64,000 nt of DNA from NCBI RefSeq assembly GCF_900496995.4, contig NC_044006.1, positions 44,744,120-44,808,119 on the forward strand, read 5' to 3'. Below the pieces are notes generated by a model that did not search any database, was not told the DNA's origin, and worked only from the letters and a program-made list of their open reading frames with translations. Shown here one piece after another: positions 1-14,096 of this stretch (positions are counted from its first letter, which is position 1; each line of letters opens with the position of its first letter). The position numbers were made by a program, and so were the translations under genes. Source of the stretch: Aquila chrysaetos chrysaetos. Its lineage: Eukaryota > Chordata > Aves > Accipitriformes > Accipitridae.

Positions 1-763
1 GGTCCATGATGGAGCAGATATCCACCTGCAGCCTGGGGAGGACCCCACGTTGGAGCAGGTGGGTGCCTGAAGGAGGCTATGACCCCATGGGAAGCCCACG
101 CTGGAGCAGGCTCCTGGCAGGACCTGCAGATCCGTGGAGAGAGCAGTCCATGCTGGAGCAGGTTTTCTGGCAGGACTTGTGACCCCGTGGGGGACCCACG
201 CTGGAGCAGTCTGTGCCTGAAGGACTGCAGCCCGTAGAAGGGACCCACGCTGGAGCAGTTCATGAAGAACTGCAGCCCGTGGGAAGGACTTATGTTGGAG
301 AAGTTCTTGGAGGACTGTCTCATGTGGGAGGGACCCCACGCTGGAGCAGGGGAAGAGTGAGAGGAGTCCTGCCTCTGAGGAGTAAGGAGAAGCAGAGACA
401 TCGTGTGATGAACTGACCAAAACCCACCTCCCCATCCCCCTGTGCCGCTGGTGGGGAGGAGGTAGAGGAAAATCAGGAGTGGAGTTGAGCTGGGAAGGAG
501 GGAGGGGCAGGGGGGAAGCTGTTTTAAGATTTGCCTTTATTTCTCATTACCCTACTCTGGCTGATTGGCAATAAAGTAAGTTAATTTTCCCCAAGTCAAA
601 TCTGTTTTGCCCATGATAGTAATTAGTGAGTGATCTCTTCCTGTCCTTATCCCGATTCACGAGTCTTTCATTATATTTTCTCTCCCCTGTCCATCTGAGG
701 CGGGGGGAGTAATAGAGCGGCTTTGGTGGGTACCTGGCATTCAGCCAGGGTCAACCTACCACA
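1..763 (+). mobile_element. ERVL-type LTR, 3' part (5' end outside the window)
   Basis: The sequence matches, in opposite orientation, the solo LTR at 42415-43564. Shared parts include the Cys-like GGAGCAG minisatellite, the segment around TCTCATTACCCTACTCTGG, the AATAAA polyadenylation signal at 570-575 and the terminal CAGCCAGGGTCAACC. It ends with CA at 763. No retroviral gene is present in the window part. The left boundary and target duplication cannot be seen. Confidence 0.85.
11..349 (+). repeat. Minisatellite inside the LTR, ~41-52 bp unit, 8 units
   Basis: A GGAGCAG core (once GGAGAAG) recurs at about 11, 52, 103, 155, 203, 252, 297 and 343, usually preceded by ACCCACGCT and followed by a GGACTGCAGCCCGTGGG-like stretch. 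Open frames here reflect the repeat and are not genes. A matching array occurs in the copy at about 42830-43250. Confidence 0.85.
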
Positions 764-3069
764 GTGCTCTTCTCTAGTTCATCTATTCATGCCTGCATAT
801 AAAAGAGAGCAAAACAACAGACAAGTAGGTATTAACAAGACTGGAAAAAATACTCAATTGATCTCACTTCAAATGTTTGTAAAGAGAACTTACGTGCATG
901 GTAACTTGATGACTATCTCTTCTAAAAACCAAGTGAATTCTGTGTTTACAGAAGTGAAAGACATCCTTTGAAAGGTCGACTTTGAACTCAGATCCAGAGG
1001 AAGTAAGTAACCTATGAGATCTTGTAGGCCTATTGGTCCTAAGACGCCTGCTCTTTAATCTTTTATTTCTGTCCTTATCCTGTGTAGAAATCATGATCCA
1101 TACCAGGTTGTCTTATTTTGTAAGTTGCATGCCCAGGAGCTGGAACACTACCAGCATCTTGCAAGTTTAAAATTTGAAATAAAGTTTACAAAAGAGAGTG
1201 GAAAAGTGTACCCAAAGTTGTGACATGCAAATCATCATGCAGGTTCAGTGATTGACTGTGAAGTTTTCTGCTATTTTGGCATAAATGAGTGAATTTTTCT
1301 GGAGCATTTTGCTGCAAGTGAATACATTTCCTGGAACAGAACCCAGTTCCAGTTGCTCTTGGAAATCTGTATCACCTGCTTTCAGCCAATTTACTTATAT
1401 TTCCCTCTTTTTCTGAGGCAGGTCCATGGGCTTCATGAATTACATGCAGAAGTAACCTCTGCTATTGCCCTTACAGAATGCTAGGAAAAATTTCTAGGAA
1501 AGGTTTGTTTTGACATATGGAAAGAGCTCTTCATTATGTGTTCATCACTAATCATCTTTTCTCTTTGTGTGAAATTTCTTGCTAAGCTCAAAGCAAGTAT
1601 ACATTCAAAATATATCTGTTGCACTGACTTAATTTTCCTATCTTCTCTAGTAGAGTTCAAGTGCCTGAGATATGTGGCTTGCTTTTAAATTTTAACACAT
1701 GTTTTTTATATTTGCTTCTTTTTTTCCCCCAGATTTACAGACTTTTGTCACTTTTCTGATGCAACTGGCAAACAGAAGAAATCATGAAGTTCCTATTTAT
1801 ATTAGAAATAAGTTAAGCCATTCATGAAAGCTGTGAGGCAAAAATACACTTACATTTGAATACTGGCTTCACAAGTGCAACTAGTGTAAATGATACAAAC
1901 CCAAAACCACAGGTATTCGAAGACTTCATTGGAATTACATGTTTCATGCTTGTCTTCAATTTTTTTTCTTTTTTCTGGATCATAGCATTATAGATGGACT
2001 AATTCACAGTGATAGTGTGCCTGTCAGAGCTGTAACCAGTTTGCAAATGCTTATAGTTATGCTGGGCTCATTGTGACAAAATGTCAAACAAATCTCAATG
2101 ATAGTTCTCACAATGGAGAAACATCTCTCACCCAAGCTTTTATGCAAATATTCTTTCAGTCTTTCCTGAATCTTCATTGTTTAAAAGCCTGTGTCATTTC
2201 AAAGCTTGTTCTGCGATGTGTCCATTTGTTTTAAAGAGTTTATTCTTTGAGTTCTGTATTGGGTGAAAATTTGCTTGCATCTGTGGAAATGTAAAACCAA
2301 AGTAACCAACCTTTTTTTCACAGCTTTCACTGAATTTAATTGGAAAAATGCTGTCATTTGCTTAATTGGATATGGTAATGTAAAATTTACAAAGGCAATC
2401 CAAAGGAATTAAGCACAAAATCACCACATTACGATACTAGCTTGTAGGTGTACTGTTAGCTGCCCTACCACCGTGGAAATTAATGTAGAAGTCCTACATA
2501 CAAAGATAGCTAACTTTCTACCTTATATAATTTAGTATTGAAATAAACTCTGTTGGCCAAAATCAATTATTGCATAAGCCATTTTAGATTAAAATAGAGA
2601 GAAAATTTGAATTGCACAGCACACATTTAGCAGGTTAACATTTAGCTCTGTGTTGGTCCCCAAACATCATGCCACAAACAGCTTGTTTAAAATTTAGAAT
2701 ATCTTCCATTGTCTTCTCTCCTTTTCTTCTTTCATATCCTCTCCATCACTCAGCACACTGATACACGTTTACCTTTTCTGTGCCTCTCTGTTGAAAGAAC
2801 TTCTTTTTTATCACATGCTTCTCACATGACTCTCTTTCCAGACTTAAATTTGCACTTTGCTTCACCAGCCCTCAAAGTCCCCTCAATTTGGTTGAATCAA
2901 GCATTTATGAGAAAAAAGAAATACAAAAGGTAAAAGGACTTTTAAAATTCTCAAGGTCAGATGCCAGCTTGTGCTGCTTCAGAAGTGTTTCTTCTGAATG
3001 GCTAACAGGGATTCTGGTGGAACTGCAGATGATTAACTTTTGATGCATGATGTCATTTTCATATTTTAT
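764..3069. other. Intergenic, no gene seen
   Basis: This is AT-rich single-copy-looking DNA. Open frames are short and show no recognisable domain or conserved start. Confidence 0.7.
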
Positions 3070-3074
3070 ATTTC

Positions 3075-3538
3075 TGTCATGGTTTAACAGAACAGAAAAG
3101 AAGAAACTAACAATGATAATGATAACACTAATACAACAACAACAGTAATAATAAAAGGATTGGAATGTACAAATGATGCACAGTGCAATTGCTCCCCACC
3201 CGCCGATCGACACCCAGCTAGTTCCAGAGCAGTGATCCCCCCATAACCCCACTCCCCCCAGTTTATATACTAGATGTGACGTCACATGGTATGGAATACC
3301 CTGTTGTTCAGTTTGGGTCAGGTGCCCTGGCTCTGTCCTGTGCCAACTTCTTGTGCCCCTCCAGCTTTCTTGCTGGCTAGGCCTGAAAAGCTGAAAAATC
3401 CTTGACTGTAGTCTAAATACTACTTAGCAACAACTAAAATCATCAGTGTTATCAACATTCTTCACACTGATCTCAAAACATAGCACTGTACCAGCTACTA
3501 GGAAGACAATTAACTCTATCCCAGCTGAAACCATGACA
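3075..3538 (-). mobile_element. Solo LTR of an avian ERV, 5-bp target duplication ATTTC
   Basis: The element runs from TGTCATGGTTTAAC to GAAACCATGACA and is flanked by ATTTC at 3070-3074 and 3539-3543. The 5-bp duplication points to the ERVL class. I recognise it as a common avian LTR; its usual reading direction is the minus strand, where a TATATAAA box is found (complement at about 3261-3268). Relative to longer copies that I remember, a block just inside the left end seems to be missing. No internal retroviral genes are present. Confidence 0.85.
3274..3287. promoter_or_regulatory. Perfect CRE palindrome in the LTR
   Basis: ATGTGACGTCACAT is a 14-bp perfect palindrome with the consensus CREB/ATF core TGACGTCA. 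It lies about 10 bp from the LTR TATA-like box. Confidence 0.6.
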
Positions 3539-3543
3539 ATTTC

Positions 3544-6500
3544 TTTTGTTTTTCAACTTCTGCTCTCATATAATTCTTATTAAATGGTTGATAGAACTCC
3601 TTGAAGGCTAGTTCTTTTGGCACTTCTCTGAAATCCTAGCTGTATGTCTCAGTAACTGGTAGTATTTCAATCACAACATCAGACTAATACTAAACTCCAT
3701 CCTGCATAATTCATATTGTCCTAGGGACATGAAGCAAAAGGGTTTGGGGCAATAATAGAGATGTTGATGGAAAGTTTTTGTTTTCTAGCCTTTTATATAG
3801 AGAGAGAACCAAATTCCACTGGAGTTCATTAGTGAACCATTAATGTAAATGCTTACGCAGAGTAACAAGAAAAATCTGTTCCTCATTGAACAGAAAGACT
3901 AACAACATCCTAGGTAGGAGAGCCAAGTATGCAATTATTTAACACCCCAATATGTACATTTGTGAAGAAAATAACAATATAAAATTGCTCTTTTTGTGCT
4001 ATGCTGAAGACCTGGATTACTCACAAATCCTTGCTTAGCAGAAGATCCTTCTCTAGAGGCCCATATCTGTTGGCTGCACACAGCAAGCTGGCTGCCTCCA
4101 ACATTATTCTAGTCTCAAAAAAAAAGCATTTAAAGAAACTGTACACTTTGGTGTTAAGTAAGTAGAGCCAGGCAGATATCTCGGGCTGAAAGTATAAGAT
4201 GAACAGAAGAAAAATGGGCACATCTACAAGGCATTGTATACCAAACAACAGAAGTTTTTGGCAATTGTCTAACTACAAAGCTAGCCAGACCTAAAAGCAC
4301 AATAGCAAGAGGATTTTAGCTGTAGACTATAATTTAAAGCAGAAACTCAGTAATTTTTCAGAAACCTTCCACAAATCAGAAACTGGATTAGATAATTGTT
4401 TAGGTCATTCATTACAGGAGAGTTACATTTATTTCAAGGATACTTTTTTTGATGTAAGAAAGAATGAAATCTGGGCAAAGATGAAGCCTACTTTCATTTA
4501 ATGGTGCAAAGCACCAGAGAAATCAAGTATTTCCAATGGTAGTCTGAAAATGAAAGTTCCCTATAAGTCCAAAATAATGAGAGGGTACTGTAGTTAGACA
4601 ATGAGGAGCCTAGAGTAAGGGAACCAGTTTATTGTAATCTACATGACTGATTCTACTGCAGGTCTAAAAGATGTAGTGACATATAAGATATTTAAGAAAT
4701 ATAATGAATTATTCTACCTAAGGGTCTGGTTATCCATAAATTCTCCTCTCTGTAGCTATTTGTCCCCATGAAGAGGGATTGTCAAATGGAATTTGTGATG
4801 ACAGAGGACAGCAGATGTTAATTTAATAACATTTTATATTTACTGTGCATAGGAAACACACATTTACTGGCAATTCAGTGCAGTTGTTCTTAAGACTTCT
4901 GTCCAAAAATCAAGAGATCATGACGGCAATTGTTCTTGGTTTTTTCAGGATTTTATTTCTGACTTTCCCTGGTAAAGGCTGGGACTGGGTTTTCATTCTA
5001 CTTTAAGAGTGGGCAAGAAAGTAGGACTCAACTTTTGTCCTAAAATTATTCCCTGCTTTCCTGAGAAGAAGCCAAAATGATCAGGCTCTTTTGAACTGCT
5101 TGTCATATTGATTCAATTATCACTTCCTGGGCCATGCTGTGGGCTAAACAATGGAGCTATACAGCTTTGATTTTCACCAGCTCAGCTGGTTAAATGTTTT
5201 TGGTGATTTTAGCACTGTGATGAAGTAAATTGAAATGTTGTTCTAGCTCTCCTAGGAACGTTCTTCTGCCCAGAACTATTGCAGTATGTTGTGCAAAAGC
5301 TTTGTCCTTTCTTATGCCATCTGGGGATTCCCAAATGCTGACTAAACTGGCAGCTGCCTACATACAGCAGATGTAAAATCTTTCTATACCAAACTAGGAG
5401 GAAAAGGGAATTTAACTGGAACCAAGAATTTCATGGCTTTTATTTGTTTGTTCTTGCAAATATTGACTGGATGGTTCAGCTCAGGTCGTGCTTTGGAAAA
5501 ACAAACCAAACTTCCTGGTTTATATTCAGGGCACATTTGTACTTCAGATATTTTGAATTGGTGTTTTTCTGTCCCTTGGGCCAGATTATCTGACCACTTT
5601 CCAAAAAACAGCCAATTTGGGCTGGCCCTGTTAATATGAAGATTAGCCCAGAAAAGTTGTTTATTTTCTTTCCTTTGTCTGGGTACAGCTGTCTAAACTA
5701 TATTTATACCTGATAAAGATGGGAAGCAGCAGGGAGCTCTAATGCACTATGTTAGGGTCTTAAGAAATTATTCTAATTTAGAGCAGCCCTAAGGCTGCCC
5801 TAGGTTATGTTCAGGCCAGCTTTAAGGAGCAAACTAAACTACATACAGTATAGCATATATACAGTTCGCTTTCAGTGATCATTAATTTCTTCTGCAACAA
5901 GTGGATTTACGCTGAGGAGAGAATCTGACTCAGTGCACTGTACATTATAGGAGACAACCATAGGATGAATTCCGCTGGGTTGCCACAGCACTTCAAGCCC
6001 TTTACCTTTTGTGTCTTTAATGTCTGACTTATATTGAATAGCTGCAATGTCAGTGGGTTGAATTTCCTCACTCTGATAGATCTGTTTTTGCAGTCAAATG
6101 TTTTGCCCTCATTTCATTACTTTCAAAAATGAGAAACTCTATTGCTTTTAATTTGTAGACAGCAATCAGCTTCTAAACAGCCCCACCACACTATAAAAAT
6201 CTGCTGAGGAATTGGCATCTGGGTCAAGTGTTAATGAAGATGTAGAATTAGCAGATGAGGACTCTGGCAGTAACCATGCTGACCTGTCTCTGACCAACTT
6301 GTTCCTCTGATCCTTCCCTATCTTTTATATACTTAGTAAACTCATCATGCCACTTTTGCCATATTTTAACTCTCTCTTGCTCTCCCCTTCACCCCTCCTT
6401 TTTTATTTTATAGTTGGAACATCTGTTTTCATGTTTCCTGTCTTTTCAGATCATCTTCTGTGGCTGGAGTGTAATGACAAACAGGTTACTGGCAAGAGGA

Positions 6501-7786
6501 AAGCCCCCATACCCTGGAACTTACACAGCTGTGCACTGCATTTAGGAGTGACTTTGACATTGGTAGTTTAGGCTAACTGAAGTTTTATAAATGGTACGTG
6601 AATCTTTTACAACTGTAGCCTTAAATTTCTGTAGCCTTTGCAATATTCATTGCAATGGATTGCTGTCCTCCATATGAAATTCTCTGGAGTATCCCTTCAT
6701 GTTTTCAAGTTGTACTTAAATTATAGTACTTTGAAATTAGTAATACTTTTATTTCCAAGTTAGCACTGGGAAAACAGTTTCTAGATGTTCAATAACCTTA
6801 TGAGAAAATGATTATAGGAAAATTACATAAGCATATACCCTTGAGAGTTTAAAATGATTGGGATGATTAGAATGGAAAGAAAGGCTATATGAGAAACCTG
6901 AAAAGAATAGCTGATACCGATAAGGGTTTTCTACATCAATTATTTTAATTTAATCTTATCCAGAGATTTCTTTAACAGTTAACATAGTTAAAAGACTAAG
7001 CCATTCATCATGAGTTTTGTTTTAATTTTTCTTCTGGTGAGAGAGAGAGGGGGATATAAGTGGCAATAAAGCAAATAAAAGCAGCCTACTACTATATTTG
7101 TCTTCATAGTTTCTTCCTTGTCTGTACCAAGATTTTCTGAGCTAGAAGAGCAATGAGCTTCAACTCTTCTGCCATGTGTGCAAGTTAGCAGTCATTGAAC
7201 AACAGCTAAAACTTCTGATATCAGAAAATTGGGCCTCTTAAATGTGAATATTCTGAGGGACTTTAAGAAACCTTCCAACTATGGTGTTTACATTTGTGGT
7301 GCTTTTTTGTAAATGTTCTGATGAATTAATCCAGTTTCAGGAAAATTTACTAGAACAATGAATTCTAAGGGAGAATTACAAAATATTTTTTTAAAGGGAA
7401 GTTCATTCATAACTGTAAATATTCATGCCTGACTAAGATTAATATACTCATTCAGGAATGGGGCAGAATCATACCATGGGATCTATGTGCTGAATCATCT
7501 CACGTTTTACTATTATATGGTGAATATTTGTATAATTATATAAAATACTGACTCGGGTCTGTTTAAAATACTAAGTGAATCACTTTTAATGCAGTTTGAG
7601 GAACTTGTGCAGTATGCTTGAGTTTGTCAGTTTTATTACTAAGATTTGCTTCCTGAGTGGCAGAACTTTTCTTAGGAAAAAACACACCAGGACAGACCAG
7701 GGACCTTTGTATTGATAATCAAGAATCTGGAGTGAGAAATATTTGCTTACTTATATTCTTATGAATACATAGTGAACACTGTCCTA
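3544..7786. other. Intergenic, no gene seen
   Basis: This is AT-rich DNA with scattered short frames only. No repeat or motif stands out. Confidence 0.65.
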
Positions 7787-8975
7787 GAATCATAGGGCAA
7801 TACAAGTCAGAGGAGACTTCAGGAGGTCCAGCCTCCTGCTCAGAGCTAGGCCAGCTCAGAGATCAGATCATGTTTTTCCAGGGCTTTGCCCAGCCTGGTA
7901 TTGAAAACTTCCAGGGGTAGAGACAGCACAATTTCGCTAGGCACTTTGTTCCAGGGCTCAACTGTTTTCATGATCAATCTTTTTTTGTGTGTGTTATATC
8001 CAGTCTGAAGAGCTCTCTGAAGTCTCTCATCTTCTGCCCATTGCCTCTCTGTCTCCCACTACGCACAACCATACACACAACTGTGAAACACCTGACTCTG
8101 TCTTCTCAATAACTGCCCCATAGGCCCCGTCAGGCTGCTGCCAGGGCCCCTGGAGCCATCTCTTCTCCAGGTTGTACGAGGCCAGTTCTGTCAGCCTCTC
8201 CTCACAGGGCAAACGCAGCCCACAAGCATCTTGGTGGTCCTCCACTGAGCTCATGCCAATTTATCAATGTCTTGTAGTGAGGATCCCACCACTGGATGCA
8301 GTATCTAGGTGCGGTTTAATGAGTGCCAAGTAAAGGGGAATAACCACTTCCCTCTATCCACTGACTCTGCTCCTGTTAATACAGCCCTGGATGCTGCTGA
8401 CCTTCTTTGCTGTCAAGGGAACACTCCTGGCTCATGTTTACTGTCTACCAATATCCCCAGAGTTGCTCTGCAGCCTGGCAGGCCCCAGCCACGATTGGTG
8501 CAAGGGGTTAATCCAACCCAATGTGGGACTTTGGCATTTATCCTTGTTGAATTTCATAATATTCACATTGGCCCATTCCTCCAGCCAGTCTAGGTCCCTC
8601 TGGATGGCAGTCCTGCCCTCCAGCATGTCAGCTGCACCCCCTAACTTGGTCTCATCTGCAAACTTGATGAGCAAGCAGCACTCTGTCGCCTTCTCCAGGT
8701 CACTAGTAATGATGTTAAAAAGGAGTAGTCCCAGTACAGATGGCTGCAATACTCCACTTGTTACCAACTCTTTAACCACTGCTCTTGGAACACAACTGTC
8801 CAACCAGTTTTTCACCCACTTAGTTTTCACTCATCTCTACTGAAGTGTCCCAACTTGCATACAAGAATATTGTATCCAAGAGACAATATTCTTGTACTGA
8901 GAGATAGTGCCAAAAGCCTTGCTAAAGTTGAGGTAAGAGACATCCACTGCTCTTCCTTTTTCCGCAAATCCAGTC
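7787..8975 (-). mobile_element. CR1 LINE, 5'-truncated, minus strand
   Basis: The + strand starts with AGAATCATAGGG, the complement of the CR1 3' tail. The minus strand encodes a decayed reverse-transcriptase end; the frame 8438-8830 shows LLFNIITSDL, KFADETKLGGAADMLEGR, DLDWLEEWA and MKFNKDKC, all typical of CR1 ORF2. The usual FADD catalytic motif reads FADE here, and further frames are shifted, so it is dead. The 5' limit near 8975 is approximate. Confidence 0.9.
8860..8896. repeat. 14-bp perfect inverted repeat (hairpin) within the CR1
   Basis: TACAAGAATATTGT at 8860-8873 and its exact complement at 8883-8896 are separated by 9 bp. The position falls where CR1 ORF2 normally reads SKAFDTVSHSIL; one arm looks like a local palindromic duplication. 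Confidence 0.8.
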
Positions 8976-11900
8976 ATATCTACTCAAAGATGTACATTTT
9001 ACTTCAGTTCTGTGACATACGTTAATAAAGACCAGAGCAGAATCAACCTTATACACTTACATTAGAAATAAATCTGTTGGAGTGTTGTTGGGCATCAGTG
9101 ATAAATAAAAATGCAGGTCCTTATATGGTGTAAATTGAAGCATGTGTTCAAAATATTTAGCATTCCATTGTTAGCTATTGACATTAATAGAATATTGGTT
9201 GCATCTTCCTCACTTTCTCTATTAGTCTGTTTTAATTAGATACATATAGGTTTAATATACCTGCACATTTAGTTCTTAAGCTCTCAGTGAATTAGATATT
9301 GTGTTATATTAATCTCTGCTGTAACTGAATTGAGATAAATATCACAAAGTGGTATGATTTCATAGACAATAATGAAGTTATATTAACTGTGAATTTGATG
9401 CATGTTTTTCCCTCACATCATTTTACTACGTTAGATATAATTCCTTGCCAATATTTTTATGTGCACTACATATAAAAGACTTACTGTGCACAAATATACA
9501 TATGCACACATACAGTGGAGGAACACCTCTCCAGAGACAAGCTGTATTATAAAACTCCATCTGGAGTTCAGCCTTGTCTCAGATGAAGCTACTACATATA
9601 CAAGACTGCACAAAAATATATGTGATGGGTTTGGGTTATGACCTTTGGAGACATGATACAGCAATGCTTTCTGAAGTGTGCTCTGCTGTAGTTCAGGATT
9701 GATGCATTTATTATACATTTATTATTAATGAAATTAGCATATTATTTTATTAGATAGTGTTTTATTCAGAGATTTGTTCTCCTGTTCAGACTTTTGCATT
9801 CATCAGTAAATTGTGCTACCAGGATTTCTCCTGCTAGAGACTACAACCTCCTTTTCTCCCACTCTCTTAAAATTAGGGGCCTTCCATTGTTTTATTTTTC
9901 TTCCCCAATGTGTAAAATCCTGTGTTTTGTAGCTTTGTTGACAGATTTACTGAGCTGGAGGACATCCTTGGTGATCAAAGTAATGCTGCAAGTTTTACAC
10001 TTTAACAATTATTTTGTAGTTTTGGAAAGCATAGCACAGCTCATACTGTACACCCAGTATCCCTCACCCAGGTTATGTATTGATTCTTTTGTGGTACCAA
10101 ACAAAATAAAAATGAAGATGATGTTGACTGCTCTAGGCTGAATGTTTTGGGTTTTTTTTTAATTCATCTGGAAATGGAGAAATTTCCTGAGTTTTTTTTC
10201 TTCTTAGATATATTCCTCCTTCTGTTTGGGAGATTATGCTACTAACATATATTTTCTCCCCACTTTTAAAACATGATTAGGACCTCTCAAGACAAGGACT
10301 TTAAAAACTGAGGCTGGTGTGTTGCACAACATGGTCAGTATGGCCTTGTCCACACCATGTACAGAATCTTCCTAGCCAGGAAGTGTCTGAGAGAGAGGAG
10401 TTGAGGAAAGTCCCATCATTCAGCATTTTATTCTCTCTTCATCAGCAACAAAATGTGTTGACTTTAAAAGATAATTCAAAATCCATCCTTTTGCAAGTCT
10501 GTTATGGTGGGTGGAATCGCACAGCTGGATTCATGTGGCAGGATATTAAGAAAGCAAGTTCAAATATTTTCTTAAGGATTGGATTTTAGGAGGAATCTAA
10601 TATCAATTTTTAGGAGCTGGCGTGACTATTAGAGTTATTCTTCCTGTATACACAGTGATTAATTTACAGTGCTACTTGGGCTTATAATAGATGACCATTA
10701 TTTTGACCATAATTTATTATGACCTCACTGAAGATTTGTGGCAGACCTTAGAGTAGATTCTCATTGTGTTTTGCTTAAGCTGCACCTCTGCTTTATGTAG
10801 TCACTCTTGGGATAATAATAAATACCCTGATGATCCACAAAAGAAGAAGGAGCTCGTAGGAAAGTTCTAACGAAGTAGCTTTATTTCTCCAGCATACGAG
10901 AGAGTTATCTGCTTCAGAATAAGCAAAAACTTACAGAATACATTTTGTTAGCTTGCTGTGAACCATCACAGAGAGCTGATTGTTTCTCAGGCCAGCCTAC
11001 AACAACCAAACCCTCTGGCTTGTCTCCAGTACTATCTAGAAAGATTTCTTCCTCAGGCAAGAAGACTTCCCAATGTGATTTACAGCCCAATTTGACTATC
11101 CAGACAGGTATTCGGTCTCCTGAGTAATACAGAAAAAAACCCCTGTCTCCTTTATTCAACCTAAACTCTTTTTTGCAGAGGGAACTTTTGTAGGAGTACT
11201 ATTAGACTCCGCCTAAAACTTTCTATGGCTTCCTCAGCTGGGGATGCCAAAACACTCAGCATTGATCAGACAGTCCTCCCACCAAGGCCAACGGGATCAC
11301 CGTGAGCCTCTGAAAGAAGAGCTGAAAAATCACATATCATGTTAGCCATCTGAGTGCTCAGGGCTATAACAGCAGGTACTGTAGACAGATATCAATGTTT
11401 ACTATTTGCATTCTGATAGCATCCAAAGCGTGTCCTGCTGTGTCCACACCCCCATAAAGTCAGGGTTGAAGGACTTCTTTCCCATTTTGGCATTGTCTTA
11501 GTACCATCAGAATTTCACACTGAGTCCTTGACTCAAAGCATTTACTTACACTGCAACAGTAGATTTGCCTGTGCTCAGTATGTATAAATAGCCTATCTTG
11601 GATTGACATTTTGTATTGTTAATTTCACTTGTCTAATTTTTTTTTAAGTAACTATTTTATACTCTGACAAGGTTGTTAAAGCTCTATTGTTTGTGAATTG
11701 TAATGAATGAAGAACTGGAAGTCTGACAATAAACCTCCATCATCATTAGGATGTGGAAAAGCCATCTATCCCCACAACCACATAGGACTAACACTGTGAA
11801 TGTTTTTCTTCTTGCATTAAAGTAAACAGAAGAAAGGTCTACAAAATTATGTGGTCAGACAAACAAAGAAGTGATTTACTGTGTTTGTGCATGCTGATTT

Positions 11901-14091
11901 CATTAATTTTTAACATGCATTTTGTAGAAAATATTCCATGAACAATTCCAAACGAGAAACCTACTCTACAAGAAGGATGCTAATAAATGTGATTAGTTAA
12001 GTGGGCTTGTATTTAAATAAAAAATTCACCATGAGAAAATAAAATTTCCTCTTTGTTCTGTCACTTGGTAGAAAAATGAATTGCACCATTGATATGGTTC
12101 ACTAATCTAGAAAAAGTAAGCAGGTAATGGGAGGTTGGTGTTCAGCTATTTCACCAAAATAAACAGTGAAAGGATAGTCAAGGTGATTTGCAAGGCCAAG
12201 CAAATATCTAGAGAAGAACAGAGGATGAGCTTTACTGAAGAGTAGAGCATGAAAGAGCTCGTACCTCAGCACAGCACCAAGTAATCACTATTATTTGACC
12301 AGATCAAGACTGAGCATGTTGCACACTATCTGAATCAGCAGCAAACATCCCACCTTCTCTTCCTGTGCATGCTCTGGATGCTTTGAGCTGAACCACCCTG
12401 TCCTAAGACACTGAAGAGAAAAAATTAGTGGAGTAGTCATTCTTGGTGTGCTTAAAACTGTTTTTAACCTTATGAAGTGTATATAGCTTCTACCTTACTT
12501 GGAGTTTATTTAAGGTTTTCCAAAAATAACATTGTGAAATACCAGTGCATGATGTTTCATTGTACATATAGCAAACTACTTTCCTCTGTGTATTGAGACA
12601 GATTTAATTATGGAAAGGAAGAACTAGTTACCAACAGAAACAAACAAAAAAATTTAAACTCTTCATATACCTTTCCCTTTTTAACAAAGGTAAGGCAAAG
12701 TCAGTTCTTACTGTCTCCAAACCCCTCCTTTTGTCATGTACTTTGTAACTTTATCACTCTTTTCAGGAGAGATTTTTATAGTGGGGTGCCTCTTCCCTCT
12801 TTCTTTAGATTTGTCACCCACCAGCTCATCTGTATGGGCTCTTGCTGATGTGGAACATTCTCTGAAATACATGTAGGACTTTATTTTTAAAGATACTTCT
12901 TTGTACTTCAAAGCATCTGCACAGCAATGTCTCTAGTTGGACAATTGCTCATGGAAGACCCATATTCTAGAGCTCACTCTTGAAAAAAAACGAAAATTGA
13001 AAACTGAAGTGAGTCTTCTCAAAGAAGTTGTACAGCACATGACGTTCACAAAGTCTAATAGTAAGTTCCATTATTTTTGCTTAACACTCCTCTGGTCAGC
13101 CTTTATTTTTAGTAAGACCAGTAACTATTATATTTCTATTTAGCAAAATGTTGTATTTAATAAAAAATATTGCCATTATTACCTTCAGAGCAACTCTCCT
13201 TAAATAATAAAGACACCATGAAAAAGGAAACCTCAGAATAAGCAAGGTGCAATTAAAGAGTGAAATAACTAAAAGGTGAGAATAAATAGAAGCAGAGCGC
13301 ACACTAGAGAGAAAAGAAAAACATTTCTAATCATTTTTGAAATGGGACAAAGAGGTAGTGAAATATAAAAAGTTATTCTGGGTGATTGAACAGATGAGCT
13401 GAGCAGTTTTGTCTATACCAAATTTTGTCTGAGCTGAAATAGAAAGAGGCTATCTACTGCATATACCTGGGCATGTACAGTGTTCAAATAAAAAATGACC
13501 AAGATCTCACAACTTGTGGTTGACAGGAATCAACTTTTATTTTTGTATAGAGAAAAGGAAGGGCTGGACACATTTTGACATGAATTGAAACATGAATATT
13601 TGACCCTGACATTGATAGCTGCCTTTCTGCATGTTTGCATCTCCAGTAATGTAGTCTTCTTCAAAGACTTGGTTTCCGTACTTAGAAGAAACTAACCCCA
13701 GTAGGTAACTTTGAACTTACATGAAAATTATATACAACCTGTAAAACCTTAAACATACGAAAACAGATTAAGAAACATATGAACATTGCTATTAGGGAAA
13801 TAATACTTGTGCTTCTGTCAATAAGCCTTATCCACATGGATGCATCTTTAAGTGGTTCAATTTTCTCTCAGAGTTTAAGGACCCCAAAGATGTGTTTATA
13901 CCTTGCATGATGCCTGTCATTAAGTCCACCCATACACCTAGTGGTGTTTAGAGCTAACAAACTATTTTCCCCTGTCCTTTTTCCACCATGAATTGCTGTC
14001 AAGTCTACTTTCTTGTATTTTAAAAGGAATCAAAATATACAAAAAGTACAAGGAATATTCAGGAAAAAAATAGTCCTTAGAAAAAAATGAG
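8976..14091. other. Intergenic, no gene seen
   Basis: This is AT-rich DNA. I see no exon, RNA gene or mobile element that I can support. Confidence 0.6.
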
Positions 14092-14096
14092 CATTA

